From: an uncultured Flavobacteriales bacterium
GTDB lineage: Bacteria; Bacteroidota; Bacteroidia; Flavobacteriales_D; CAJJDF01
Length of the DNA stretch: 46,499 nucleotides
Direction of reading: 5' to 3'
Assembly (NCBI GenBank): GCA_905182785.1
Contig: CAJJDF010000027.1
Location: forward strand, 1-46,499
How positions within the stretch are numbered: position 1 is the stretch's first letter; each line of letters opens with the position of its first letter. The notes below the pieces were generated by a model that made no database searches, was not told the origin of the DNA, and saw nothing but the letters and a program-made list of their open reading frames with translations. The translations under genes and the position numbers were made by a program. Of this stretch, positions 26,633-35,566 are shown in pieces.

Positions 26633-29395
26633 ATGAAACCATTTCTAAAACAACTAGTTGAAACTGTAAAGGCTGAACATCAAAATATTGGTAAAGTAAC
26701 TATTATTGTTCCAACCCAAAGAAGTGGTGTTTATATAAAAAAATATTTATCCGAGTTAGCTACGGAAACCACTTGGCTTCCTTCCATCTTTACTATTGAT
26801 GATTTTATAAAAAAGAATTGTAAACTAAAAGCTATTGATTCGGTAGAATTATTATTTCTGTTTTATGAATTATACCTAGAGATAGAAGGAGAAAATGCAG
26901 ATACTTTTCTTCATTTTTCAAAATGGGCTCCTACTCTTTTGGCAGATTTTAATGAAATGGATCATTATATGGTAGATGCCAAAATTATTTTTAACGACCT
27001 TAAGAACATTAAGGAAATTGACAACTGGAGTTTCAATGAAGAGGAACTGACTAACATTCAGTCTAATTTTTCTGATTTCTGGAAAAAACTACCTGATTTT
27101 TACAATAAGCTAAATGACAGACTAACAGAGTTAGAAAAAGGATATTCTGGGAAATTATACAAATGGGTAGCTACTTCTATTTATGAAGTCCTGGATGATT
27201 ACGAACCAAACTCAGTATATTTTGCTGGTTTTAATGCACTTTCTACTTCGGAAGAACAAATTATAGAAACTTTTGTAAACAGTAAAAAAGGACAACTAAT
27301 TATAGATGCCGATACCTTTTATGTAGACAATGTAGAACACGAAGCAGGTTATTTCATTAGAAAACAAATTGCGAAAAATGGCAAAAACTCCATCAAATGG
27401 ATTGAGTCTAATTTACTTAATTCCGCTAAGAAAATAGAGCTAATTTCTGCCCAATCGGATGTGATGATGGCCAAATCTGTAGGGGAAATTATTCAAAACT
27501 TAAGTGAAGAAGAGATTAAAAAAACAGCCATTGTTTTGGCGGATGAAAACTTACTTCTTCCTGTGCTTAATTCTATTCCAAGTAAAATTGACACTTACAA
27601 TATTTCTCTAGGATATTCGCTTTACAACTCCCCTATTTACAGTTTATTAAACTCTGTGTTTACAGTTCAAGAAAGCTACATTAAATTCAATAAAGGAAGC
27701 ATTCATTACAGAGGATTTTTGAGTATTGTGGAGCACTATTTAATGAAAAACATATTGAATAGTTATTCGGTAAAACAAAAAATAGTAAAGCAAAACATAA
27801 CCTTTGTTTCCAATAAATTTATCCAAACTCATGATGAGCTTTCTCCTGTTTTTTTCTTATTCGAAAAATGGGATGAAAAAAATCTACTTTCTCAGGCTTT
27901 TGATCGTTTAAAACGACTGATTGATTTGATTGTACAAGCTATTTCGTTTCAAGGGAATGCTATGGAATTGGAATATTTATTTTCGGCAAAGAAATTGATT
28001 CAAAAAGTAGAAAACAAACTAACTAAAACGGATTACATTCAAGACATCAAAACCTTGAAATTCTTGTTTTTTCAATTATTTAAAGCCGAATCGGTTGCGT
28101 TTATTGGAGAACCTCTTTCAGGATTACAGTTAATTGGAATGCTAGAGACAAGAGCTTTGGATTTTGAAAATGTTATTTTAGTCTCGGTAAACGAAGGAGT
28201 TTTACCAAAATCAAATTCGGCAAATAGTTTTTTTCCTTACGAATTAAAAAGACTCTATGAGTTACCTACTTACAAAGAAAAAGAAGCAATTTATGCCAAT
28301 CATTTCTACCGATTGATGCAAAGAACTTCCAAAGCCTTTTTATTGTATAATAACTCGACTAGTGGAATGGGTTCTACTGAAAAAAGTAGATACATTGAGC
28401 AATTGAAAGAAGAGCTGAAAGACCAAAAGCAGATTGAAATTTCTGAAAAAATAATTAGTGTTGATATCGTCAATAATAAAGTGGATTATAACACGGTTTC
28501 TAAAAGCGAAAAAATAATTGAAAACCTTCAAAATTTAGCCGAATATGGACTTTCTCCTTCTGCATTGAACAAATACATTCAATGTCCGCTTGACTTCTAT
28601 TACAGTTATGTAGTAGGATTGAGGCAGGAAGATGAAGTAGAAGAAACGATTGAAGCCAGCACATTTGGGAATGTGATTCATAAAGTATTGGAGGAATTAT
28701 ACAAACCCTTACTCAATAAAATCCTTATTCCTGAAGATATTGAAGGGTTAAAAAAGAAATTGGACGAAGAACTGGAAGCACAATTTAAAGAAATATACTC
28801 GGATCATTACGACACAGGAAAAAACTACTTGTTTTTTCATGCTGCCAAAAAGAATATTCTAGCTTTTTTGACTCAAGAAAAAAAGCTGGTGAAAGACAAT
28901 GAAGTCATAATTGTAGGCTTAGAAAAAAAGGCAGAAAAAGCTTTTCCTGTGGAAATAAATGGGAAAACAATTCAAGCCAAGCTAAAAGGAACTATTGACC
29001 GAGTAGACAGAGTAAACGGAGAGTTGAGAGTAATCGATTACAAAACTGGAGTTGTAAATTCAAATGAATTGGAATTGAAGGATTTAGAAAAAATCATTAG
29101 CGACACCAATAAATCCAAAGCATTTCAGTTAATGTTTTACGGATTATTGATGGAAGACGAACTGAAAGAAAACGAACGATTTACTTCGGGAATAATCTCT
29201 TTCAAACGTTTGAATAATGGATTGCTAGAATTATTATTTGCCGAAGGAAGAGGTCCTAAAAAAACAACTTGGCAACCTTCTCCAGTCGAGCGAGAAGAAT
29301 TTAAGGGCAAACTACAAGAATTGGTTCAGCAAATTTTTGATACTTCACTAACGTTTGAGCATAATGAGAAAGCTAAGTATTGTGAGTATTGTTAA
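26633..29395 (+). CDS. AddB-like PD-(D/E)XK nuclease family protein
   Basis: A 920-residue protein resembling the AddB/RexB half of a helicase-nuclease. The N-terminus has an inactive-helicase-like domain beginning IVPTQRSGVYIKKYLSEL. The C-terminal RecB-type nuclease domain starts near residue 640 with LSPSALNKYIQCPLDFYYSY, has the catalytic GNVIHKVLEELY, and LRVIDYKTG with the Asp and Lys. Iron-sulphur cluster cysteines: one in QCPLDF and two in the last five residues (CEYC-stop). The fourth cysteine usually found about six residues later is missing because the protein ends. Expected role is processing of double-strand breaks. It is transcribed alone. Confidence 0.82.
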   Translation: MKPFLKQLVETVKAEHQNIGKVTIIVPTQRSGVYIKKYLSELATETTWLPSIFTIDDFIKKNCKLKAIDSVELLFLFYELYLEIEGENADTFLHFSKWAPTLLADFNEMDHYMVDAKIIFNDLKNIKEIDNWSFNEEELTNIQSNFSDFWKKLPDFYNKLNDRLTELEKGYSGKLYKWVATSIYEVLDDYEPNSVYFAGFNALSTSEEQIIETFVNSKKGQLIIDADTFYVDNVEHEAGYFIRKQIAKNGKNSIKWIESNLLNSAKKIELISAQSDVMMAKSVGEIIQNLSEEEIKKTAIVLADENLLLPVLNSIPSKIDTYNISLGYSLYNSPIYSLLNSVFTVQESYIKFNKGSIHYRGFLSIVEHYLMKNILNSYSVKQKIVKQNITFVSNKFIQTHDELSPVFFLFEKWDEKNLLSQAFDRLKRLIDLIVQAISFQGNAMELEYLFSAKKLIQKVENKLTKTDYIQDIKTLKFLFFQLFKAESVAFIGEPLSGLQLIGMLETRALDFENVILVSVNEGVLPKSNSANSFFPYELKRLYELPTYKEKEAIYANHFYRLMQRTSKAFLLYNNSTSGMGSTEKSRYIEQLKEELKDQKQIEISEKIISVDIVNNKVDYNTVSKSEKIIENLQNLAEYGLSPSALNKYIQCPLDFYYSYVVGLRQEDEVEETIEASTFGNVIHKVLEELYKPLLNKILIPEDIEGLKKKLDEELEAQFKEIYSDHYDTGKNYLFFHAAKKNILAFLTQEKKLVKDNEVIIVGLEKKAEKAFPVEINGKTIQAKLKGTIDRVDRVNGELRVIDYKTGVVNSNELELKDLEKIISDTNKSKAFQLMFYGLLMEDELKENERFTSGIISFKRLNNGLLELLFAEGRGPKKTTWQPSPVEREEFKGKLQELVQQIFDTSLTFEHNEKAKYCEYC

Positions 29396-29409
29396 AATCT
29401 TAATAACAA

Positions 29410-31152
29410 TCAATCAAATAACCTCCATTTAAGCCCAAATTTAAACGATCTATCCTGATGAGGGTAACTAGTAGTAGCTAAGTAGTTTTTACCTAATTCT
29501 TTTTTGAACAAACCACTATTTACATGAGTTGCAGTTATAAAAAATGAAAAACTGTTTTTTAAGTAAAACTCAGCAAACACATCTATTATTGGGTAATTTC
29601 CTACTTTTTGTTTTTCTTGAATATAGAATTTATCTAAAGCTGGATTGTAAGCTTTTGCATAAAAGCTAGAGTAGTACAATACATTAATTCCTGCATCAAA
29701 TACCAATTGTTTTTTAAATATTTTTCCTTTGAAATAAAGCTTATTGAAAGTAACAAAGTTTGGTACTTCAATCGTTTGTTTTGCAAACACATCTTGAAAG
29801 CGAACAGACGATAATAAAAAGAAATTCATGGAAATTCTAATCTCTTTTTGAAATGTAATTCCTAAAACCGAAACAGCTGTTTGATCAATTTGAGATGCTG
29901 TATCCCAAAAAATTGCATTGGATTGAGATTCAAAATCTAATGTTATACTCGTTTGAGTATTAAAATTACGACCTGTTAAATTAGCCTTTAGGATTGAATT
30001 CCTGTTGTTCACTCTATTCCACTGATAATGGTTAGACACATAGTTGTCATAAAACAATTCGGGTTGGTTCGTACCAAAGTTTAAATTAGCTTGGTAGGCA
30101 TTAAAAATAGGCCAAGTCGAATCTACATAACTCATTTTATTTTCAAAACTAAACGATTCGTACTTCCCATTTGAAGCAATAAAATTAGCTTCAGATTTGA
30201 ATTCCATTTTATATTTTTTGGTGTAAAAACTTCCGTAAATTAAATTTTCGAAATGCGCCTTAAAAGGAGAATAACTAACATATTCAAAATAATTTTGCCC
30301 AATTCCTGCACTTACTATAGTGTTATTTTTAATGTAATCTACTCCTATCTTATGCGATATTCTCTCAAGATTTAAACTGTCTTGAGTTGTTAGAGAATCG
30401 TAATTATAATCGTTAAAAAAACCATTATTTGCAAATACATAAAAAGATTGTTTAATTCTTTTATATCCCAAAGATTGAGACAACTGAAAATAACCGACAG
30501 AATCATTTTTTGATTTGGAAAGGCTGTAAGAATGCTTATAGTTAACCTCCAGTATTTTTAAATCTAAGTTATTGGGACTTGTAGAAACTGCCGATTGCAT
30601 TTGAATGGGAAATGTAGTTTTTATGTTCGCATTACTCGAATCTAACAAAGAAAAAAAGTTGGAGTCTGCCACCCCTCCATTTATGTCGTTATTCCTTTTG
30701 TAATTCTTGAAATCAACCTCAAAATTATAGCGTTTATCTTTGGGTAAAAAAGCAAGAGAGATTTCAAGATTGGATAATGTAGCTGCTTGTGTACTATAAG
30801 TTCCCAAAGAATTTGTTTTTAACAAGGAAGCCTTCCCTAATAAGTTTTTACTTAATTTTTGATGATGTTGTAAGTCAAAATAGTTCTCTTTTCCAGAACC
30901 TAAAACATAAAAAACATCTGTGTAAGTCTTTGAATTACTTTGGCTCGAAAATAAACTCCTTACCGAAGGATTATTATCGTCAAAAGGAGAGAAAAGATTA
31001 AATTTTGCTTGCCCCAGGTTACTCAGATATACTTCATTATAATTTCTGTAATCCGAAATATGGGAGTATACATTTATGTAATTAGTATCTACTAGTTGCG
31101 ATTGCCCGTAGAAACTAACAATAAAAAACAAACTTGTAATTAACTTTTTCAT
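29410..31152 (-). CDS. Putative porin, Bacteroidota outer-membrane beta-barrel
   Basis: A 580-residue protein with signal peptide MKKLITSLFFIVSFYGQSQ. The ATG at 31152 is preferred to one 39 nt upstream. The mature part is made of alternating strands typical of a barrel, with YVLGSGKENYFDLQHHQKL, KNLLGKASLLKTNSLG and a C-terminal strand ending FGLKWRLFD. The sequence pattern matches the uncharacterised 'putative porin' family of Bacteroidota. No substrate can be assigned. It converges with the AddB-like gene (14-nt gap) and lies 51 nt downstream of the thioesterase gene. Confidence 0.75.
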   Translation of the reverse strand: MKKLITSLFFIVSFYGQSQLVDTNYINVYSHISDYRNYNEVYLSNLGQAKFNLFSPFDDNNPSVRSLFSSQSNSKTYTDVFYVLGSGKENYFDLQHHQKLSKNLLGKASLLKTNSLGTYSTQAATLSNLEISLAFLPKDKRYNFEVDFKNYKRNNDINGGVADSNFFSLLDSSNANIKTTFPIQMQSAVSTSPNNLDLKILEVNYKHSYSLSKSKNDSVGYFQLSQSLGYKRIKQSFYVFANNGFFNDYNYDSLTTQDSLNLERISHKIGVDYIKNNTIVSAGIGQNYFEYVSYSPFKAHFENLIYGSFYTKKYKMEFKSEANFIASNGKYESFSFENKMSYVDSTWPIFNAYQANLNFGTNQPELFYDNYVSNHYQWNRVNNRNSILKANLTGRNFNTQTSITLDFESQSNAIFWDTASQIDQTAVSVLGITFQKEIRISMNFFLLSSVRFQDVFAKQTIEVPNFVTFNKLYFKGKIFKKQLVFDAGINVLYYSSFYAKAYNPALDKFYIQEKQKVGNYPIIDVFAEFYLKNSFSFFITATHVNSGLFKKELGKNYLATTSYPHQDRSFKFGLKWRLFD

Positions 31153-31203
31153 TCTTGCATTAAAAGTACTCATTAACGGAAACAAACCCAATATTGATAC
31201 ATT

Positions 31204-31650
31204 TTATTTGAAAAGTTTCGCGAATTGAGTTTTCTCAAGCGGATATTTATTAAATGTTCCAATAGCTTTGGCTATTAATATTTCTTCTCCGTCTTTTTCT
31301 ACAAATATTTCTGCTGTAGATGAAATAAGTTTTTTACCTTCAAAATCCACTTTTCCTTTACCCAATAATTTGTCGCCCAAAAACACAGGTTTAAAATAAT
31401 TTATTTTGAACTCTACAGTAGAGACCAAAGCTCCTTTTTGCAAAGACAAAGAAAGGGCAGCCGAACCCAAAACGGAATCCATGAAACCTGCTACAACTCC
31501 GCCATGACAGACATTAGGAGAACTAAGGTGTTTTTCTAAAACAACCATTCTATAAATTGATTCTCCGGGTAGTTCCACGGTTAGTACCATTCCATTTTCC
31601 TTAGAAAATTGATTGATTCTTTTGTAAATTTCTATCGGGTTATCAAACAT
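31204..31650 (-). CDS. PaaI-type hotdog thioesterase
   Basis: A 148-residue single-domain hotdog protein with CHGGVVAGFMDSVLGSAALS (the HGG motif and acidic residue of PaaI-like thioesterases), VEFKINYFKPV and an LLGKGKVDFEGKKL strand. It should hydrolyse acyl-CoA thioesters; the substrate is unknown. The start is set at ATG 31650: the upstream in-frame ATG at 31674 falls inside a perfect TAnnTTTG box (TATCTTTG, 31679-31672 minus strand), so the transcript would begin after it. It is divergent from the Fur-like gene. Confidence 0.85.
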   Translation of the reverse strand: MFDNPIEIYKRINQFSKENGMVLTVELPGESIYRMVVLEKHLSSPNVCHGGVVAGFMDSVLGSAALSLSLQKGALVSTVEFKINYFKPVFLGDKLLGKGKVDFEGKKLISSTAEIFVEKDGEEILIAKAIGTFNKYPLEKTQFAKLFK

Positions 31651-31671
31651 TGTTAATATGTATTTAGAGTT

Positions 31672-31679
31672 CAAAGATA
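31672..31679 (-). promoter_or_regulatory. -7 element of the thioesterase gene
   Basis: TATCTTTG on the minus strand is a perfect TAnnTTTG match, 21 nt before ATG 31650. It decides between two candidate starts. No clear -33 TTG was seen at 19-20 nt. Confidence 0.5.
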
Positions 31680-31775
31680 GAAATAGTTTGGTTTAGTTTT
31701 TAGATAATAGAAAGTATTGTTAACTTTACGTTTAGTGATAATTAGGCTTAATTAATCTATCAATACAACAACAAA

Positions 31776-32213
31776 ATGGCGTGTAAAACTGTACAAGAAT
31801 CTGTCAAAGAAATATTTACCAAATACTTGGAGAAAAACGGGCACAGAAAAACGCCAGAAAGATTTGCAATCTTAGGCGAAATCTTTGACCATCCAGAGCA
31901 TTTTGATGTAGAAGAGTTATACACATTAATGAAAACCAAGAACTACAGAGTAAGTAAAGCAACCATTTACAACACTATAGATCTTTTATTGGCGTGTAAC
32001 TTGATTAGAAAACATCAGTTTGGAAAAAACTTGGCACAATATGAGAAATCGTATCAGTACAAAAAGCACGATCACATTATAATTACCGATACCGAAGAAG
32101 TTATAGAATTTACCGATCCTATGATAAACGAAATCAAAGCAATGGTAGAAAAAAAATATGATATAAAAGTTTTACATCACTCGCTTTACCTTTATGCTCA
32201 AAAAAACAATTAA
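31776..32213 (+). CDS. Fur-family transcriptional regulator lacking the usual cysteines
   Basis: A 145-residue protein. Winged helix: [31 protein letters not shown] and the recognition helix [20 protein letters not shown]. Dimerisation domain: [17 protein letters not shown] and [11 protein letters not shown]. His residues of the usual regulatory metal site are kept (HDH, HH). The CxxC pair normally found in the HDHLxCxxCG segment is replaced by TDTE, so a structural Cys4 zinc site cannot form. It is expected to be a metal-responsive repressor; the metal is unresolved. The STAS gene starts after one base, and purA follows. TAACTTTA at 31721 may be its -7 box. Confidence 0.85.
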   Translation: MACKTVQESVKEIFTKYLEKNGHRKTPERFAILGEIFDHPEHFDVEELYTLMKTKNYRVSKATIYNTIDLLLACNLIRKHQFGKNLAQYEKSYQYKKHDHIIITDTEEVIEFTDPMINEIKAMVEKKYDIKVLHHSLYLYAQKNN

Positions 32214-32214
32214 T

Positions 32215-32565
32215 ATGAATCTAATTTACACCATAGATAATTCTGAACAAGGAATACTAATTTTCAATTTGAGTGGAAAAATACTTTCTAAAGAAGATTC
32301 TGAATCGATTTCAAATGAAATAGACGAAAACATTGAAAAAGGAAACATCCATGTTATTCTTCATTTAAAAGAGCTAGATTACATAAACAGTACAGGACTT
32401 AACTTTATCATTTCTTCTTTTACAAAAATGAGAAATGAAGGAGGAGAACTTGTTATTTCTTCTGTTTCTCAAAAAGTAGAAGACTTGTTGGTCATTACTA
32501 AACTCAATACAATATTTACTGCTTTTAAAACTTTATCCGAAGCAAAAGACAGTTTTTCAAAATAA
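32215..32565 (+). CDS. STAS-domain protein (anti-sigma-factor antagonist-like)
   Basis: A 116-residue STAS domain: GILIFNLSGKILS, then ILHLKELDYINSTGLNFIIS, whose Ser in NSTG aligns with the phosphorylatable Ser of SpoIIAA/RsbV, then LVISSVSQKVEDLL. In Bacteroidota such proteins are inferred to take part in partner switching with an anti-sigma kinase; no kinase or sigma factor is in this window. ATG 32215 is one base after the Fur-like stop, so the two are translationally coupled; a longer frame from 32194 would overlap that gene needlessly. Confidence 0.85.
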   Translation: MNLIYTIDNSEQGILIFNLSGKILSKEDSESISNEIDENIEKGNIHVILHLKELDYINSTGLNFIISSFTKMRNEGGELVISSVSQKVEDLLVITKLNTIFTAFKTLSEAKDSFSK

Positions 32566-32601
32566 ATATCAAATAAAAACAAACTACCAAACACTTTATA
32601 A

Positions 32602-33873
32602 ATGGGATTAGACGTATTATTAGGACTTCAATGGGGAGACGAAGGAAAAGGAAAAATAGTTGATGTACTTACACCTAAGTATGATATTATAGCACGTTTT
32701 CAAGGAGGACCAAATGCAGGGCATACACTTGAATTTAATGGAATAAAACACGTTTTACATACTATTCCTTCAGGAATATTTAGAGATAATGTGATGAATG
32801 TGGTAGGAAACGGAGTTGTAATTGATCCTATTATTTTTAAAATAGAAATTGATGCACTTACAAAGATGGGAGTGAATGTAAATGACAAACTGTATGTTTC
32901 TAAAAAAGCTCATTTAATTTTACCAACTCACAGGTTGCTTGATGCTGCATCAGAAAAAGCAAAAGGTAAAGAAAAAATTGGTTCTACATTGAAAGGAATT
33001 GGTCCGACTTACATGGATAAAACCGGTAGAAATGGATTGAGAGTAGGAGATATATTAAGCTCTAAATTTGAAGCAAAATATGAAGAGTTGAAAAATAAAC
33101 ATTGTAAAATGTTGGATTTTCAAGACTTTGAATATGATTTGACTGAAATGGAGGCTGAATGGTTTAAAAGCATAGATTTTCTAAAGACATTAAATATTAT
33201 TGATAGTGAGCATTTCTTGAATAGCCAATTAAAAGAAGGACTATCTATCCTTGCAGAAGGAGCTCAAGGAACTTTACTAGATGTTGATTTTGGTACATAC
33301 CCATTTGTTACTTCTTCTAATACAACTAGTGCAGGTACAGCAACTGGACTTGGTATTGCACCCAATAAAATAGAAAAAGTAAACGGAATATTTAAAGCTT
33401 ACGTAACAAGAGTTGGAAACGGTCCTTTCCCAACAGCACTGACTGATAAAACTGGGGAAGACATGCAGAATGCAGGTCATGAATTTGGTGCTACAACAGG
33501 AAGGCCAAGACAATGCGGATGGTTAGATTTACCAGCATTGAAATATGCTATCATGATTAATGGTGTTACTGAGCTTAGTATGATGAAAGCAGATGTATTG
33601 TCTGGTTTTGATCCAATAAAAGTGTGTACGCATTACAAAATTGGGGATGATTTGTACGATTATTTCCCATTTGATATTTGTGACGAAGAAATTGAGCCTG
33701 TTTATATCGAGTTTAAAGGATGGTCAGAAGATTTGACAAAAATGGATTCTATAGAACAAATACCAGGGGAATTAAACGATTACATTGAGTTTTTGGAGCA
33801 TGAATTAGAAACTCCAATCACAATAGTATCGGTAGGTCCAAACAGAACACAAACATTACTTAGAAAAAAGTAA
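32602..33873 (+). CDS. purA: Adenylosuccinate synthetase
   Basis: A 423-residue enzyme that joins IMP and aspartate with GTP in the first step to AMP. Seen: the catalytic GLQWGDEGKGKIVDVL at residues 7-22, GGPNAGHTLEFNG, GSTLKGIGPTYMDK, AEGAQGTLLDVDFGTYPFV and TTTGRPRQCGWLD, then the guanine-binding C-terminus. Length is normal. It follows the STAS gene by 36 nt and is probably in one transcript with the Fur-like regulator. The OstA-like gene follows 49 nt later. Confidence 0.97.
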   Translation: MGLDVLLGLQWGDEGKGKIVDVLTPKYDIIARFQGGPNAGHTLEFNGIKHVLHTIPSGIFRDNVMNVVGNGVVIDPIIFKIEIDALTKMGVNVNDKLYVSKKAHLILPTHRLLDAASEKAKGKEKIGSTLKGIGPTYMDKTGRNGLRVGDILSSKFEAKYEELKNKHCKMLDFQDFEYDLTEMEAEWFKSIDFLKTLNIIDSEHFLNSQLKEGLSILAEGAQGTLLDVDFGTYPFVTSSNTTSAGTATGLGIAPNKIEKVNGIFKAYVTRVGNGPFPTALTDKTGEDMQNAGHEFGATTGRPRQCGWLDLPALKYAIMINGVTELSMMKADVLSGFDPIKVCTHYKIGDDLYDYFPFDICDEEIEPVYIEFKGWSEDLTKMDSIEQIPGELNDYIEFLEHELETPITIVSVGPNRTQTLLRKK

Positions 33874-33922
33874 TACCACAAGGTTTTTTACGTTCAGTGT
33901 ACAATTAAACCTAAAACAAGAT

Positions 33923-35566
33923 TTGAAAATTAAATCAAAATATAAATTTAAAGCAACTTTAATCTCATCCATTAAAGTTGCTTTTTTTGTGCTAATTGGT
34001 TTCAATTCCTCTTCTCAAGTATTTAATGATTCCTTATTGAACGATACTTCAAAAAATGTAATCAATATTTTGGGGGCAGATTCTTTTGAGGATGACGAAG
34101 GAAATCTTGATGTTGCAAAATTTGTTGGAAACGCAAGGTTTAGTCAAGACAGTGTATTCGTGAGGTGTGATGTAGGATACCTAGAAACAAAACTTCAATA
34201 CCTGAAAGCAATTGGAAATATAATTGTAAACCAGGGCGATTCCTTATTTTTATATGGAGATTCTTTGAATTATGACGGAGAAACAAAAATTGCAATTGTA
34301 AGAGGAAATGTACGATTGGTAAAAGGAGACATGACACTTTCCTCCTCTTCCTTGATCTATAATTTAAACACAAACTTAGCCTTCTATTCGAAGGGTGGAA
34401 CTGTAGTGAGTAAAAAAAACAACAATACGCTTACTAGTACAAAAGGGTATTATTATTCTGATTACCAAAGTCTTTCATTCAAAGAAAATGTAGTATTAAC
34501 CAATCCAGAATACACCATGACATCTGATACTTTGGATTATAATGAAATCTCAGAGATTGCCTATTTCTCAGGGAATACCTTTATTAAAGGAGAAGAAAAT
34601 CTTATTTTTTGTAAAAGTGGATATTACGATACAAAAAATGATATTTCAGAATTTAATCAGGATGCATACCTTATCTCTGACGGACATAAAATTGAAGGTC
34701 AAAAGCTATATTACGATAGAAATACTGGTTTTGGAAAAGCTATAGACAAAGTAACCTTGACCGATACAGCTAATAAAATTATAGTTAACGGAGATTTTGC
34801 AACTAGAAATGAAATTAACAACACCTCTTTTGTAACTGGTAATACTTTGGTAAGCAAATGGTTTGAAGAAAAAGACACACTATTTCTTTCTGCTGATACT
34901 GTAAAAGTCGTAAAGAATGAATTGACCAAAAAGAACAGTATGTATAGCTATCATTCTGTTCGATTTTATAAAAAAGACATTCAAGGTGTATGTGATTCTA
35001 TGGTTTTTCTTCAATCTGATTCTGTATTACAACTGTATTATGATCCGATAATTTGGTCGGAAAACAGCCAAATGAAAGGAGATACTATTTTTGTTCATAT
35101 AGCAAATAATAAAATTGACAAACTAAATTTTAGAAAAAATTCTTTCATAATAGATGCTATCAATTTCTTTGATAGCATTACAAAAAGCCTTGTTTACACC
35201 AAACAATACGACCAAATAAAAGGGAAAAACATTACAGCATATTTTACTCAAGATTCTATAAGAAAAGTAATTGTGAAAGGAAATGGACAAAGTATTTTCT
35301 TTACAGGAGAGGGTGAGAAAAGAAAACAGGGATTAAATAGAATTGATTGTAGTGACATTGAAATAAGATTTGATGAAAATAAAATTGATGAAATTCTCTT
35401 TATAAAAGAACCTGCTGGAAAGTTAATTCCAATTCAAGATGTAAAAAGTGAAGAAGAGAAATTAAAAGGTTTTATGTGGAAAATTGAACTCAAGCCCTTA
35501 TCAAAAAATGATTTAATAAAGAAAAAAATAGTTGTCACTGATAAAAATCAATTAATAAATGAATAA
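33923..35566 (+). CDS. OstA/LptA-like LPS transport protein
   Basis: A 547-residue secreted protein. A basic N-terminus and hydrophobic signal segment (residues about 15-30, SSIKVAFFVLIGFNSSSQ) precede repeated LptA/OstA-type beta strands (VRCDVGYLETKLQYLKAIGN, YGDSLNYDGETKIAIVRGNV, MTSDTLDYNEISEIAYFSGN). Bacteroidota OstA-like proteins of this length are thought to help move lipopolysaccharide across the periplasm. There is no in-frame ATG anywhere near the start; TTG at 33923 is the only sensible codon because it precedes the signal peptide. It overlaps the next gene by 8 nt, tying it to a membrane glycosyltransferase. Confidence 0.8.
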   Translation: MKIKSKYKFKATLISSIKVAFFVLIGFNSSSQVFNDSLLNDTSKNVINILGADSFEDDEGNLDVAKFVGNARFSQDSVFVRCDVGYLETKLQYLKAIGNIIVNQGDSLFLYGDSLNYDGETKIAIVRGNVRLVKGDMTLSSSSLIYNLNTNLAFYSKGGTVVSKKNNNTLTSTKGYYYSDYQSLSFKENVVLTNPEYTMTSDTLDYNEISEIAYFSGNTFIKGEENLIFCKSGYYDTKNDISEFNQDAYLISDGHKIEGQKLYYDRNTGFGKAIDKVTLTDTANKIIVNGDFATRNEINNTSFVTGNTLVSKWFEEKDTLFLSADTVKVVKNELTKKNSMYSYHSVRFYKKDIQGVCDSMVFLQSDSVLQLYYDPIIWSENSQMKGDTIFVHIANNKIDKLNFRKNSFIIDAINFFDSITKSLVYTKQYDQIKGKNITAYFTQDSIRKVIVKGNGQSIFFTGEGEKRKQGLNRIDCSDIEIRFDENKIDEILFIKEPAGKLIPIQDVKSEEEKLKGFMWKIELKPLSKNDLIKKKIVVTDKNQLINE

